Assembly (NCBI GenBank): GCA_002869535.1
Contig: PKUK01000002.1
Location: forward strand, 62,001-126,000
DNA: 64,000 nt
Direction of reading: 5' to 3'
Source: Arcobacter sp.
GTDB taxonomy: Bacteria > Campylobacterota > Campylobacteria > Campylobacterales > Arcobacteraceae
Position 1 is the first letter of the stretch. The number at the start of each line of letters is the position of its first letter. The position numbers and the translations under genes were made by a program. Shown here piece after piece: positions 9,972 through 20,397 of this stretch. Below the pieces are notes generated by a model, which had not been told where the DNA came from, did not search any database, and saw only the letters and a program-made list of their open reading frames with translations.

Positions 9972-10577
9972 ATGACAGCCTTACAAATTGCATATATCAT
10001 TGGAATCATTTGTTTTGCAACAAGTGGTTTTTTAATTGCGGTTCATTATAACTTAGATATTTTAGGAATAGTTATCTCTTCATTTTTAACAGCTCTTGGT
10101 GGTGGAATGATTAGAGATGTTCTTGCAAATAAAACTCCATATATTTTTACAGATACACTTCCAGTAATACTTGTAATTGCAACGGTTTTTATATCACTAA
10201 TTTTTAAACTTCATAAAATTCCAGACTTTGAAGGTAAAACTGCTTTTATAATATCAGATGCAATTGGCCTAGTCTCTTTTGCAATAACTGGTTCAATTAT
10301 TGCCCTTGATAATAACTTCAATTTTTTGGGTGTTTTAATTTTAGCTTTTCTAACTGCTGTTGGAGGAGGAACAATAAGAGATATTCTTATAAATAGAGTA
10401 CCGTCCATATTAGTAAGTGAGTTTTATGGAACAGTTGCAATTATTGTTGGGCTATTCATGTATATCTTACATTTATTCCACCAAACAAATATTTTAACGA
10501 TAACTATACTATTTGTCGCTGGAGTTCTTTTAAGACTTGTGGCTTATTATAAAAAGTGGTCGCTTCCTAGGTTGTGA
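9972..10577 (+). CDS. TRIC/UPF0126 membrane channel protein (YadS-like)
   Basis: A 201-residue protein with about seven transmembrane segments and two copies of the UPF0126 repeat signature, GGGMIRDVLANKTPYIF near residues 48-64 and GGGTIRDILINRVPSIL near 134-150. This duplicated three-helix fold is that of trimeric intracellular cation channel homologues in bacteria. An AGAAAGAG ribosome site precedes the ATG. The gene ends directly against the convergent GGDEF gene, with no space between their stops. Confidence 0.88.
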   Translation: MTALQIAYIIGIICFATSGFLIAVHYNLDILGIVISSFLTALGGGMIRDVLANKTPYIFTDTLPVILVIATVFISLIFKLHKIPDFEGKTAFIISDAIGLVSFAITGSIIALDNNFNFLGVLILAFLTAVGGGTIRDILINRVPSILVSEFYGTVAIIVGLFMYILHLFHQTNILTITILFVAGVLLRLVAYYKKWSLPRL

Positions 10578-11513
10578 TTAGTTAGTCACAACCATATTTT
10601 TACCACTCGCTTTTGCTGTATATAGACCTTTATCTGCTCTGCTAATTGTACATTCTAAGTCTTTATCTATTTGTGGTTCAAATTCTGAAACACCTAAACT
10701 TAGTGTAAATTTTAACTTTTCATCTTTTACTTCAACATAAAAATCTTCTACATTTTTTCTAATATTTTCTGCAACACTTTGAGCATAACCTAAAGTAGTA
10801 TTGTATAAAAGAATCACAAACTCTTCTCCACCCCATCTTGCAACAATATCACTTTTTCTACAATTATTTTCTAATATTCTAGAAAGAGAAACTATAACTT
10901 TATCCCCAACTGAATGTCCATAATTATCATTTATTTGTTTGAAATTATCCACATCCAATATGATAATAGAGATATGGTGATTATTTCTAACAGATAAGCT
11001 TTGCATTGTTGCAGCTGCTTCTCCAAAATATCTTCTGTTATAGAGTTGAGTAAGGTGATCTTTACTTGAAAGATCTTGTAATTCTTCATTTAGTTTTTTT
11101 AATTTCTCACTTGATTCATGAAGTTTTGTATGGTCATATATGTATAAACACACAAGTCTTCTTTCTAAATCATAAGGTACAAGAGTGATATCTTGTCTCA
11201 TATATTTAAAAACTTTACCCATAATAGTATTTGATTTAATTTTGATTAAATATTCATGTGGTTCTACACTAAAAAAAGAAGCGTTTTTAGTTATAAGGAC
11301 AGATTTTATTTTTCTTACTAATTTTTTTTGTTCAATATAGGGAAATCTTTCACAGATACAGTGATTTACAATTTCATCTGACTTTATACCTGTTTTTACT
11401 TCAAGCCATTTATTCCATGCTTTGATATTTAAGTTTTCATCTAAAATCATTATCCCATTATCAATAGTATTAAAAATTATATTATTATTTAATAATTCCA
11501 TCTTAATACTCAT
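10578..11513 (-). CDS. PAS-GGDEF diguanylate cyclase
   Basis: A 311-residue soluble protein. An N-terminal PAS-like domain (GIMILDENLNIKAWNKWLEVKTGI) is joined by a coiled linker to a GGDEF domain with the active-site loop RWGGEEF, so it should make cyclic di-GMP. An RxxD product-inhibition site is not obvious before the loop. It is the last gene of an operon with a CheC-like phosphatase and a CheY-like regulator, overlapping the former by 11 bases, so it is probably a signalling output tied to chemotaxis-type phosphorylation. Confidence 0.85.
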   Translation of the reverse strand: MSIKMELLNNNIIFNTIDNGIMILDENLNIKAWNKWLEVKTGIKSDEIVNHCICERFPYIEQKKLVRKIKSVLITKNASFFSVEPHEYLIKIKSNTIMGKVFKYMRQDITLVPYDLERRLVCLYIYDHTKLHESSEKLKKLNEELQDLSSKDHLTQLYNRRYFGEAAATMQSLSVRNNHHISIIILDVDNFKQINDNYGHSVGDKVIVSLSRILENNCRKSDIVARWGGEEFVILLYNTTLGYAQSVAENIRKNVEDFYVEVKDEKLKFTLSLGVSEFEPQIDKDLECTISRADKGLYTAKASGKNMVVTN

Positions 11514-12120
11514 CCATAACTTTGTCTAATGCATCTCTCAAATATGTAATAGAATCATCTTTTAACATTATTACTAACTCACTGTTAATATTCTGTTCTT
11601 CAAACTCTATTAATGTTGAGATTATAATTATATGATTGTATTCTACTTTATAATAATCTCCTAAATCTTGTGCAGAGTCAATAATTTCCACATGAGGAGG
11701 AGCAAATAAAATATCAGTTTCTATAAGTTCAGCTAGTTTACTTGAAGTTGTTGATGAAATAATATTTGTAATTTCCAAAACCACATCTTTTAATTCATCC
11801 TCATCTATTTCCACTTCACTTAAACCAAACTCTAAAGCTAAATTCTTTAAAGATTTGTCATCCACTAAAAAGAGATTTTCACCTGAAAGTTTCCCATCAA
11901 TTGACTGACTAACCAAATAGCAAACATGGTATTCATCTACTTTATTTTTAATATAGTCTTTAAAGTTTTCACTTGACAATGTGGCAATTTTTGGAATACT
12001 TAACTTTGCAAACTTTTCAATAATATCAGCAATTGCAGCAGTTGCTGAACCATATGAGATATTCATTAACTCCTGCAGACAATCTTTTTGATCCTCACTT
12101 AAGAAGTCATTTTCAACCAT
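11503..12120 (-). CDS. CheC/CheX-like chemotaxis phosphatase
   Basis: A 205-residue protein resembling CheC. It opens with a helix LSEDQKDCLQELMNISYGSATAAIADI, the conserved E-x2-N motif region, and has a second related region around ELKDVVLEITNIISSTTSSKLAELI, the duplicated phosphatase motif of the family. It probably removes phosphate from the CheY-like protein whose gene abuts it; their stop and start codons share one base at 12120. Assignment rests on motif shape and neighbours. Confidence 0.75.
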   Translation of the reverse strand: MVENDFLSEDQKDCLQELMNISYGSATAAIADIIEKFAKLSIPKIATLSSENFKDYIKNKVDEYHVCYLVSQSIDGKLSGENLFLVDDKSLKNLALEFGLSEVEIDEDELKDVVLEITNIISSTTSSKLAELIETDILFAPPHVEIIDSAQDLGDYYKVEYNHIIIISTLIEFEEQNINSELVIMLKDDSITYLRDALDKVMDEY

Positions 12121-12485
12121 TATAAAACCTTCAGTTTTTGAAGAACTGGTTTCAAGTTCTCTTCATTGACAGGTTTTTTAATAAACCCTAAAGCGCCATT
12201 TGCTTTTGCTTTTGCCATAGAGCCTTCTTGTATATCTGCACTTGCTACAATTATTTTTGCATCTTTATTTTTTTCACAAATTATTTTAACTGCTTCAAAA
12301 CCACTCATTATTGGCATAGTTAAATCCATAAATGTAACTTCAGGAGATATTTGAGTATATAAATCTACAGCTTCTTGTCCATTTGAAGCTTCAACTATTT
12401 CAATATTTTCGCCAACTAAAGCCTTAAGAGCTTTTATTAGCATCTTTCTAGCCATCTTAGAATCATCACAAACTAAATATTTCAT
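12120..12485 (-). CDS. CheY-like single-domain response regulator
   Basis: A 121-residue receiver domain only, with the acidic pair CDDSKMARKM, the phospho-Asp in VTFMDLTMPIMSG near residue 54, a Ser in VASAD and the Lys of IKKPV. There is no output domain. It leads a three-gene operon with a CheC-like phosphatase and a diguanylate cyclase, a set common in Campylobacterota. It may be an alternative or accessory CheY rather than the main flagellar one. Confidence 0.86.
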   Translation of the reverse strand: MKYLVCDDSKMARKMLIKALKALVGENIEIVEASNGQEAVDLYTQISPEVTFMDLTMPIMSGFEAVKIICEKNKDAKIIVASADIQEGSMAKAKANGALGFIKKPVNEENLKPVLQKLKVL

Positions 12486-12541
12486 TCTTACTCCAAAATT
12501 AATCTTGCTTTATTATATGTAAAATATTATTAAATAGCAAA

Positions 12542-13117
12542 CTACTTTATCAATTTTAAAAATGCTTCTACTACAGCTGTCTTTTCAAGCTCTTTTATTT
12601 TCTCTTCAAGTATTTCTACTTTTTCATCTTGAAGTAAAGTGATACTTTTTTGCAAAATATACTCTCCTTCATCATAGTTTTCATTAACATAATGTATTGT
12701 ACAACCTGATTTTGTCTCTTTTGATTCAATTACAGCCTCATGTACAAATCTCCCATACATACCACTTCCACCAAATTTAGGAAGTAAAGCAGGATGGGAA
12801 TTTATAATTTTATTTGGAAAGTTTTTTAAAAGATTTTTTTCGATTTTTTTCATATATCCTGATAAAAATATATAATCTATTTTAAACTCTAGCATCAGAT
12901 TTGTGATTTTTTCATCAAGATTTTCATTTGGGTATTTTTTTGCATTTATTACAAAATTTGGAACATCTTTATTTGATGCTTTTTCCAATACTTTTGCATT
13001 TTGATTATTAGAAATTACTAATACTACTTGAGCATCTAAGATTTTATTTTCGCAAGCTTCTAAAATAGTATCAAAACCACTTCCATTGTGTGAAGATAGT
13101 ATTCCAATTCGTTTCAT
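12542..13117 (-). CDS. purN: Phosphoribosylglycinamide formyltransferase
   Basis: A 191-residue enzyme of purine synthesis, transferring formyl from 10-formyltetrahydrofolate to GAR. The conserved core is clear: SSHNGSGFDTIL at the N-terminus, the catalytic Asn-His region INSHPALLPKFGGSGMYG near 103-120, and the Asp loop in HYVNENYDEGEYI. Its length is usual for PurN. It stands between the CheY operon and ruvC on the same strand, with separate short gaps. Confidence 0.9.
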   Translation of the reverse strand: MKRIGILSSHNGSGFDTILEACENKILDAQVVLVISNNQNAKVLEKASNKDVPNFVINAKKYPNENLDEKITNLMLEFKIDYIFLSGYMKKIEKNLLKNFPNKIINSHPALLPKFGGSGMYGRFVHEAVIESKETKSGCTIHYVNENYDEGEYILQKSITLLQDEKVEILEEKIKELEKTAVVEAFLKLIK

Positions 13118-13183
13118 TTATTATCCTAATATTTTTAGAAGGCGAATTATAACAGCTTTTGTTTAAATTATAATATCACTTTT

Positions 13184-13657
13184 TTATTTTAATCTTTGAG
13201 CATGAGTAAGTGCAATTGCTATTGCATCTGTGATATCAAGTGGCTTAATCTCTTTTTTTATACCCAACAATCTTTTTACCATAAAAGCTACTTGTTCTTT
13301 TGTAGCTTTTCCATTTCCCGTAACTGCTCTTTTGACTTGCAAAGGAGTATACTCAGAAAAATTTCCAAAGTTTTGTAAAACTTTTAAAGATATGGCACCT
13401 CTAAATTGAGCAAGCTTTATTACACTTTTTGGATTAAAAGCATAAAACATATCTTCAATAGCAACTTCACTTATTTCATGATTTGAAAAAATCAAGTCTA
13501 AGCCTTCTACCATTTCTACTATTTGCTCTTGCAGAATTTTGCTTTTTATTTTTATCAATCCTGCTTCACAAAGTCTTAAATCTCTACTATCTTTTTCTAT
13601 AACTGCATAACCACAATTTATAGTCCCTGGATCTATTCCTAATATCTTTTTTTTCAA
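13184..13657 (-). CDS. ruvC: Crossover junction endodeoxyribonuclease RuvC
   Basis: A 157-residue Holliday-junction resolvase with the acidic active-site residues in [20 protein letters not shown] and the C-terminal [13 protein letters not shown]. The start is a TTG at 13657, with AAGGA about eleven bases upstream; no nearby ATG fits. ruvC lying divergent to dnaA across the origin is a known arrangement in Campylobacterota and supports the origin call. Confidence 0.92.
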   Translation of the reverse strand: MKKKILGIDPGTINCGYAVIEKDSRDLRLCEAGLIKIKSKILQEQIVEMVEGLDLIFSNHEISEVAIEDMFYAFNPKSVIKLAQFRGAISLKVLQNFGNFSEYTPLQVKRAVTGNGKATKEQVAFMVKRLLGIKKEIKPLDITDAIAIALTHAQRLK

Positions 13658-13856
13658 CTGTTCACATATCCTTAAAAAATCTATTCACTTGTGTAAAGTG
13701 TAGTATATTGGTAAATCTTTTATTAGTTTTCACTTAAATTATATAGTTTAGCAAAAGTTATTCACTTCTTAATCAACAATATTTTTATTATATCTTAGTT
13801 TTTAAAATATTTTAGCTATAATATCTACCAATCAAATAAAAAAGAGTTTATATTTA
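13658..13856. other. oriC: Upstream part of the replication origin (ruvC-dnaA gap)
   Basis: This 199-base AT-rich gap holds DnaA-box-like sequences: CTGTTCACA at 13658-13666, CTATTCACT at 13681-13689 and TTATTCACT at 13758-13766, all close to the T-T-C-A-C core seen in Campylobacterota boxes. The rest is strongly AT-rich and could include an unwinding element. It must also carry the dnaA promoter. Together with the dnaA-dnaN gap it gives a bipartite origin of the Helicobacter/Wolinella kind (inference by analogy). Confidence 0.65.
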
Positions 13857-15170
13857 ATGACAAGCAAAGAGATTTTATCAGTTTTAAAAAATGAGACATC
13901 AAAATCAGATTATGAAAGATATTTAAAACAACTAGTATACAAAAAAATTTCATCTGATGAAAATATAGCTATTTTCGAAGTCCCAAATAAATATATTGCA
14001 AATTGGATAAAAAGTAAATACTCAAAAATCATACAGCACTGTATCGAGACTATCGATGGGACAAAACCAGCTATTGAGATAAAATTAACTGGTGAAAAAA
14101 AGACAAAAAAAGAGATATTAAAAGAAAAGAGTGGAAGAAAAGAGGTGGAAAGCACCATCTTAAACCCTTCTTATACTTTTGATTCATTTATTGTTGGTCC
14201 ATCAAATCAAATGGCTTACAATGCTTCACTTGCAGTTTCTAAAAAACCAGGTATTCAATACAACCCACTTTTTATATATGGTGGTACTGGTTTAGGAAAA
14301 ACTCACTTACTTCAAGCTATTGGAAATGATGCCGTAGAACATGGAAGAACAATTATATATGTTACCATTGAACAGTTCATGAATGACTTTACCTTTGCAA
14401 TTAAAAACAAAAATATGGAACACTTTAGAAGCAAATACCGAAAATGTGATGTTTTACTTATAGATGATATTCAATTTTTAAGTGGAAAAGAGCAAACTCA
14501 AGAGGAGTTCTTTCATACTTTCAATGAACTTCACAATGCAGAAAAACAAATTGTAATGACATCAGATAGACTGCCATCACAAATAGCAGGTCTAGTAGAT
14601 AGATTAAAGTCAAGATTCGAGTGGGGTTTAACAGCAGATGTTCAAATACCAGGACTTGAAACAAAAATTGCAATTATTGAAAAAAAATCTGAATTAAATG
14701 GTATTAAGTTATCAAGAGATATTATAAACTATATTGCAACCAATTTAGATAACTCTATTAGAGAAATAGAGGGTGTTCTTATACGAATAAATGCCAGTGC
14801 CTCGCTACTTAATCAAGAGATTAATTTACCAATGGTACAAAATCTTTTAAAAGAGCAAATTAAAGAGACAAAAGAAAATATCAAACTTCCTGATATAATA
14901 ACAACTGTGGCAATTGAATTAAATATCAAGCCAAGTGATATTAAGTCTAAAAAAAGAACTGCACTTGTTGCAAATGCACGAAGAATAGTAATATACCTTG
15001 CTCGTGAGTTAACACATAACTCTATGCCAGATATTGCTAAATTTTTAGGGATGAAAGATCATAGTTCAATTTCTCATAATATCAAAAAAGCAAATGAGCT
15101 TATTGAAAAAGATGAAAATTTTAAACTTATAATTGAAAATTTAAAAAATAAAATCATAAATAGAGGATAG
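13857..15170 (+). CDS. dnaA: Chromosomal replication initiator DnaA
   Basis: A 437-residue protein with all four domains: domain I at 1-80, a short linker, the AAA+ domain with Walker A GGTGLGKTH near 141-149 and Walker B LLIDDIQFL, and the DNA-binding domain with the signature MKDHSSISHNIKKA near 398-411. Its length is usual for the group. DnaA boxes lie on both sides of the gene. The reading frame is intact. Confidence 0.97.
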   Translation: MTSKEILSVLKNETSKSDYERYLKQLVYKKISSDENIAIFEVPNKYIANWIKSKYSKIIQHCIETIDGTKPAIEIKLTGEKKTKKEILKEKSGRKEVESTILNPSYTFDSFIVGPSNQMAYNASLAVSKKPGIQYNPLFIYGGTGLGKTHLLQAIGNDAVEHGRTIIYVTIEQFMNDFTFAIKNKNMEHFRSKYRKCDVLLIDDIQFLSGKEQTQEEFFHTFNELHNAEKQIVMTSDRLPSQIAGLVDRLKSRFEWGLTADVQIPGLETKIAIIEKKSELNGIKLSRDIINYIATNLDNSIREIEGVLIRINASASLLNQEINLPMVQNLLKEQIKETKENIKLPDIITTVAIELNIKPSDIKSKKRTALVANARRIVIYLARELTHNSMPDIAKFLGMKDHSSISHNIKKANELIEKDENFKLIIENLKNKIINRG

Positions 15171-15329
15171 GTGTAGAAAAGTTTCAAATCATTATGTGAA
15201 TAGATGTGAATATCTTTAGTTCTTTAATCACTCTTGCAAGAGCTGATATAATCGGATTAAAATAAGAGTTTTCATCTATTCACATAGTCTACTACTACCA
15301 CTAAATTAAATATAAATAAAGGGGATAAA
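15171..15329. other. oriC: Downstream part of the replication origin (dnaA-dnaN gap, DnaA boxes)
   Basis: Three close DnaA boxes are visible: the complement of CTATTCACA at 15195-15203, the complement of ATATTCACA at 15205-15213, and CTATTCACA on the plus strand at 15276-15284. The two outer boxes are identical and face each other. The region between is AT-rich, with TAGTTCTTTAATCACTC and a TAATCGGATTAAAA stretch. It also precedes dnaN and must hold its promoter or leader. Box clustering here is tighter than in the ruvC-dnaA gap. Confidence 0.72.
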
Positions 15330-16400
15330 ATGAGATTTATCATTGCAAAAAATATTTTTGAAAATATAATCTCTTCAATGCAACCATTTTTAGAAAAAAA
15401 AGATTCAAGTTCTATTACTTCTCATATATATTTAGAAGTATTAAATTCTAAATTAACATTAAAAGCTACTGATTATGAAATAGGTTTAGAATCTTATGTT
15501 AATGATATTGAAGAATCAACAGATGGAAAAGGTACAGTTAATGGAAGTAATTTATTAGGTATTATTAAAAGATTAAAAAATGATACTATTACTGTTGATA
15601 CTATAGATAATAATTTAGTTATAAAACAAGGTAGATCTACTTTTAAACTACCTATGTATGATGCTAATGAATATCCAAATTTAATTATGAATAGTGATTT
15701 AAATATTTTAAATATTTCTACTATAAGTTTAGTAAATAGTATTAGAAAAATTACACCAGCTATTGATAATAACAATCCTAAGTTTGAATTAAATGGAGCA
15801 TTAATTGATATTAAAAATTCTAAAATCAATTTTGTTGCAACAGATACAAGAAGACTTGCTATTTCACATTTACAAAATATATCAAATAATGAATCTCAAT
15901 TTATCATTCCAAAAAAAGCAATTATTGAGATTCAAAAACTATTTTTAGATGATGCTAAGATATCTTATGATGATACAAACTTAGTAGTAGAAGCTGATAA
16001 TTCTAAATTTTTTACAAAACTAATTAATGGAAAATTTCCAGATTATGAAAGAATTATTCCAAATAGTTTAAAATATAATTTAACATTACCTAAAGCTGTT
16101 TTAATAGATTCTATTAAATTAGTTACTTCACTATTTTCAAATATTAAAATTACTTTTTCTCCAAATTCTATAATTTTTGAATCTTTAGATGAAGATACTG
16201 AATCTAAAACACAAATAGATATTGATTTAAATATTAGTGAAAACTTTTATTTGGCAGTAAATGCAAAATACTTATTAGATTTTTTAAGTATGTCAAATAA
16301 TGAAAATATTGTTGTAGGATTCAATGAATCAAATCTACCATTTTACTTAGAAGATGACAAATTTTTCACGATTGTAATGCCAATCGTGTTAGATAAATAA
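15330..16400 (+). CDS. dnaN: DNA polymerase III beta sliding clamp
   Basis: A 356-residue clamp protein with three repeated clamp domains and the usual N-terminal MRFIIAKNIFENIISSMQPFL. The central ATDTRRLAIS motif lies near residues 170-179, and the C-terminus NLPFYLEDDKFFTIVMPIV matches the clamp family. AAAGGGG precedes the ATG. It follows dnaA and precedes gyrB by 13 bases, the standard origin order. Codon use is especially rich in A/T. Confidence 0.96.
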   Translation: MRFIIAKNIFENIISSMQPFLEKKDSSSITSHIYLEVLNSKLTLKATDYEIGLESYVNDIEESTDGKGTVNGSNLLGIIKRLKNDTITVDTIDNNLVIKQGRSTFKLPMYDANEYPNLIMNSDLNILNISTISLVNSIRKITPAIDNNNPKFELNGALIDIKNSKINFVATDTRRLAISHLQNISNNESQFIIPKKAIIEIQKLFLDDAKISYDDTNLVVEADNSKFFTKLINGKFPDYERIIPNSLKYNLTLPKAVLIDSIKLVTSLFSNIKITFSPNSIIFESLDEDTESKTQIDIDLNISENFYLAVNAKYLLDFLSMSNNENIVVGFNESNLPFYLEDDKFFTIVMPIVLDK

Positions 16401-16410
16401 AAAAGGATAA

Positions 16411-18732
<2,322 letters not shown>

Positions 18733-18760
18733 TCTAAAAGACATCTTTTAATTAATCTCT

Positions 18761-18830
18761 GCGTTGGAGGCTGAGTTTTTACTCAGTCACCTACTTCTAG
18801 TAGGCTCCTTCGCAAAAACTCAACCGTCGC
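18761..18830. repeat. Compact GC-richer structured element downstream of gyrB
   Basis: This 70-base stretch is richer in G and C than its surroundings and folds in several ways. TGAGT-TTTT-ACTCA (18772-18785) and CCTAC-TTCTA-GTAGG (18790-18804) are perfect hairpins. GCGTTGGAGGC at 18761-18771 largely pairs with GGCTCCTTCGC at 18803-18813, closing them into a clover-like shape. AAAAACTCA at 18814-18822 can instead pair with TGAGTTTTT at 18772-18780. No T-run follows, so it is not a simple terminator. It may be a repeated extragenic element or a structured RNA. Confidence 0.55.
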
Positions 18831-18867
18831 CTTGACCTTAAATAAAATATGACTTTTAAGGATTTAT

Positions 18868-18930
18868 ATGAAACCTTCTCAAAGAATGAAACTTAGCTCT
18901 AAAATTACAATTAAAACTTATGAGTGCTGA
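18868..18930 (+). CDS. Possible 20-residue leader or remnant ORF
   Basis: ATG at 18868 has a strong AAGGA site six bases upstream and opens a 20-codon frame, MKPSQRMKLSSKITIKTYEC, ending in TGA. The peptide is basic. The frame stops again four codons later, so this is either a short leader peptide, a remnant of a gene whose rest has been lost, or chance. It lies between the structured element and the HEPN gene, 15 bases before that gene's ATG. Confidence 0.3.
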   Translation: MKPSQRMKLSSKITIKTYEC

Positions 18931-18945
18931 AGTGAGGATTGATTT

Positions 18946-19884
18946 ATGAGTACAGTTACATCAAAAAAATATGGTAAAAAACAAGAGTTTTTACAAAGAC
19001 CAGAAAATTATATTTCTGCTGCTATTGATGAATTTCTTTTAGCAGAATATCCTGATAAATTATTAAGCTCTCTTATACATCTAAGTATCGGATTAGAAAC
19101 ATTTTTAAAACAACAATTGGAAAAAATCGATAGTAGACTTATATATTCAGAATTAAATAATTCCATATATACAAAACTTAAACAATATATTAAAATTGTA
19201 GATAAGAAGTCTTTAATAAAAAGTTCTTTAAATAGTTATAAACAAAAAAAATATAGTCAAACAATCAGTTTTGAAAAAACAATAATTTTAATATCTTCTT
19301 TTTATAAAATACCAAAGCAAATTATTTATGATTTAAATACATTAAAAGACATTAGAAATGGTGTTTTTCATTGGAGAACACAATTACATGATTTTATATT
19401 TTATAAATTATTTATGAGAATTTTTTATTGGTTTTATAAGTTTATTATAAAGTTTTACAATAATGACCCAATTTTAGCAACTACACAAATTGACCCATTC
19501 CATAGAAAAAAAAATATTATTGATGATTTGAAAAAATATATAAAAAATGAAGTGGCTTTTAACGTTAGAAAAAAAATTTATAAAGCAAATTTAGAATATG
19601 GTAAATATACTTATATTAAAGCTAGAGTAGATGGGCAAGTAATATTAAAACCTGAAAGATTTGTTTATTTACCATGTCCTTCTTGTGATAGTAAAAGAAT
19701 AGCTATTTACAATACAAGTATAAATTGTGAAATATGTAGTTTTGCTCTTACAAATATTGAATATAATAAATATATTAACTTTCAAAAAGTACCAATTACA
19801 TTCGATATTCTTCATAATGATGAAAAATTGAAGATATTAGGTATTAAGTATATTAAAGCTGAACCTAATAATGCATTTGACTAA
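18946..19884 (+). CDS. HEPN-like protein with C-terminal zinc ribbon
   Basis: A 312-residue protein of no family I can name. An all-helical N-terminal region contains DIRNGVFHW, which fits the R-N-x3-H motif (R137, N138, H142) of HEPN ribonuclease-type domains. A hydrophobic helical stretch (FYKLFMRIFYWFYKFIIKFY) follows near 152-171. A four-cysteine ribbon, C244-x2-C247 and C261-x2-C264, lies near the C-terminus. HEPN proteins are often toxins or RNases in defence and stress. It sits just beyond the origin cluster next to a structured element, and its codons are very A/T-rich. No antitoxin was recognised beside it. Confidence 0.55.
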   Translation: MSTVTSKKYGKKQEFLQRPENYISAAIDEFLLAEYPDKLLSSLIHLSIGLETFLKQQLEKIDSRLIYSELNNSIYTKLKQYIKIVDKKSLIKSSLNSYKQKKYSQTISFEKTIILISSFYKIPKQIIYDLNTLKDIRNGVFHWRTQLHDFIFYKLFMRIFYWFYKFIIKFYNNDPILATTQIDPFHRKKNIIDDLKKYIKNEVAFNVRKKIYKANLEYGKYTYIKARVDGQVILKPERFVYLPCPSCDSKRIAIYNTSINCEICSFALTNIEYNKYINFQKVPITFDILHNDEKLKILGIKYIKAEPNNAFD

Positions 19885-19889
19885 ATAAT

Positions 19890-20393
19890 ATGAAAACTCT
19901 AAAATATTTAAACCACTATCCAAAAGACATAATCTCCCAGATACAAAAACTAATAGATGATAAAAAGCTTGATAAATATTTACTTAATAAATACAAAATT
20001 TCTCATGATTATAAAAATGATAAAGCGCTCTACTCTTATGCTATGGATTTCAAAAATAGCTATTTAAAAAAGTCACTTCCTCTTAGTAAGGTGATTTATG
20101 ATGGAAAGATAAATGTTATCAATGATGCTTTGGGTTTACACACTTTTATTTCTCGAGTTCAAGGTGGCAAGCTTAAGAGTAAAAATGAGATACGAGTAGG
20201 AACTTTGTTTAAAAATGTTCCAGAAGAGTTCCTTAGGATGATTGTAGTGCATGAATTAGCCCACTTAAAAGAAAAAGAACATGATAAGGCCTTTTATAGT
20301 TTATGTTGCTTTATGGAGCCTAATTATCATCAATATGAATTTGACCTAAGAGTTTATCTTACATATATGGATTTATATGGAAAACTCTACTAG
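19890..20393 (+). CDS. YgjP-like zinc metallopeptidase (M48-type motif)
   Basis: A 167-residue soluble protein with the zincin motif H121-E-L-A-H125 followed by the third ligand at H131 (HLKEKEHDKAFYSLC). This is the YgjP/WLM-type short peptidase pattern. The substrate is unknown. It begins 5 bases after the HEPN-like gene, so the two may be cotranscribed, but YgjP-like proteins are widespread housekeeping genes and a functional link is uncertain. It ends close to the convergent FIST kinase. Confidence 0.75.
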   Translation: MKTLKYLNHYPKDIISQIQKLIDDKKLDKYLLNKYKISHDYKNDKALYSYAMDFKNSYLKKSLPLSKVIYDGKINVINDALGLHTFISRVQGGKLKSKNEIRVGTLFKNVPEEFLRMIVVHELAHLKEKEHDKAFYSLCCFMEPNYHQYEFDLRVYLTYMDLYGKLY

Positions 20394-20397
20394 TATT

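Noticed and set aside
13196-13378. Cysteine-rich plus-strand frame within ruvC
   Set aside because: It is the complement of ruvC codons and has no ribosome site.
18733-18945. A tRNA or terminator in the gap after gyrB
   Set aside because: The clover-like fold has no acceptor stem with CCA or anticodon loop of tRNA form, and no T-run follows the hairpins.
18868-20393. A classical toxin-antitoxin pair formed by the HEPN and YgjP-like genes
   Set aside because: YgjP-like peptidases are not known antitoxins and no nucleotidyltransferase (MNT) or other HEPN partner is adjacent.
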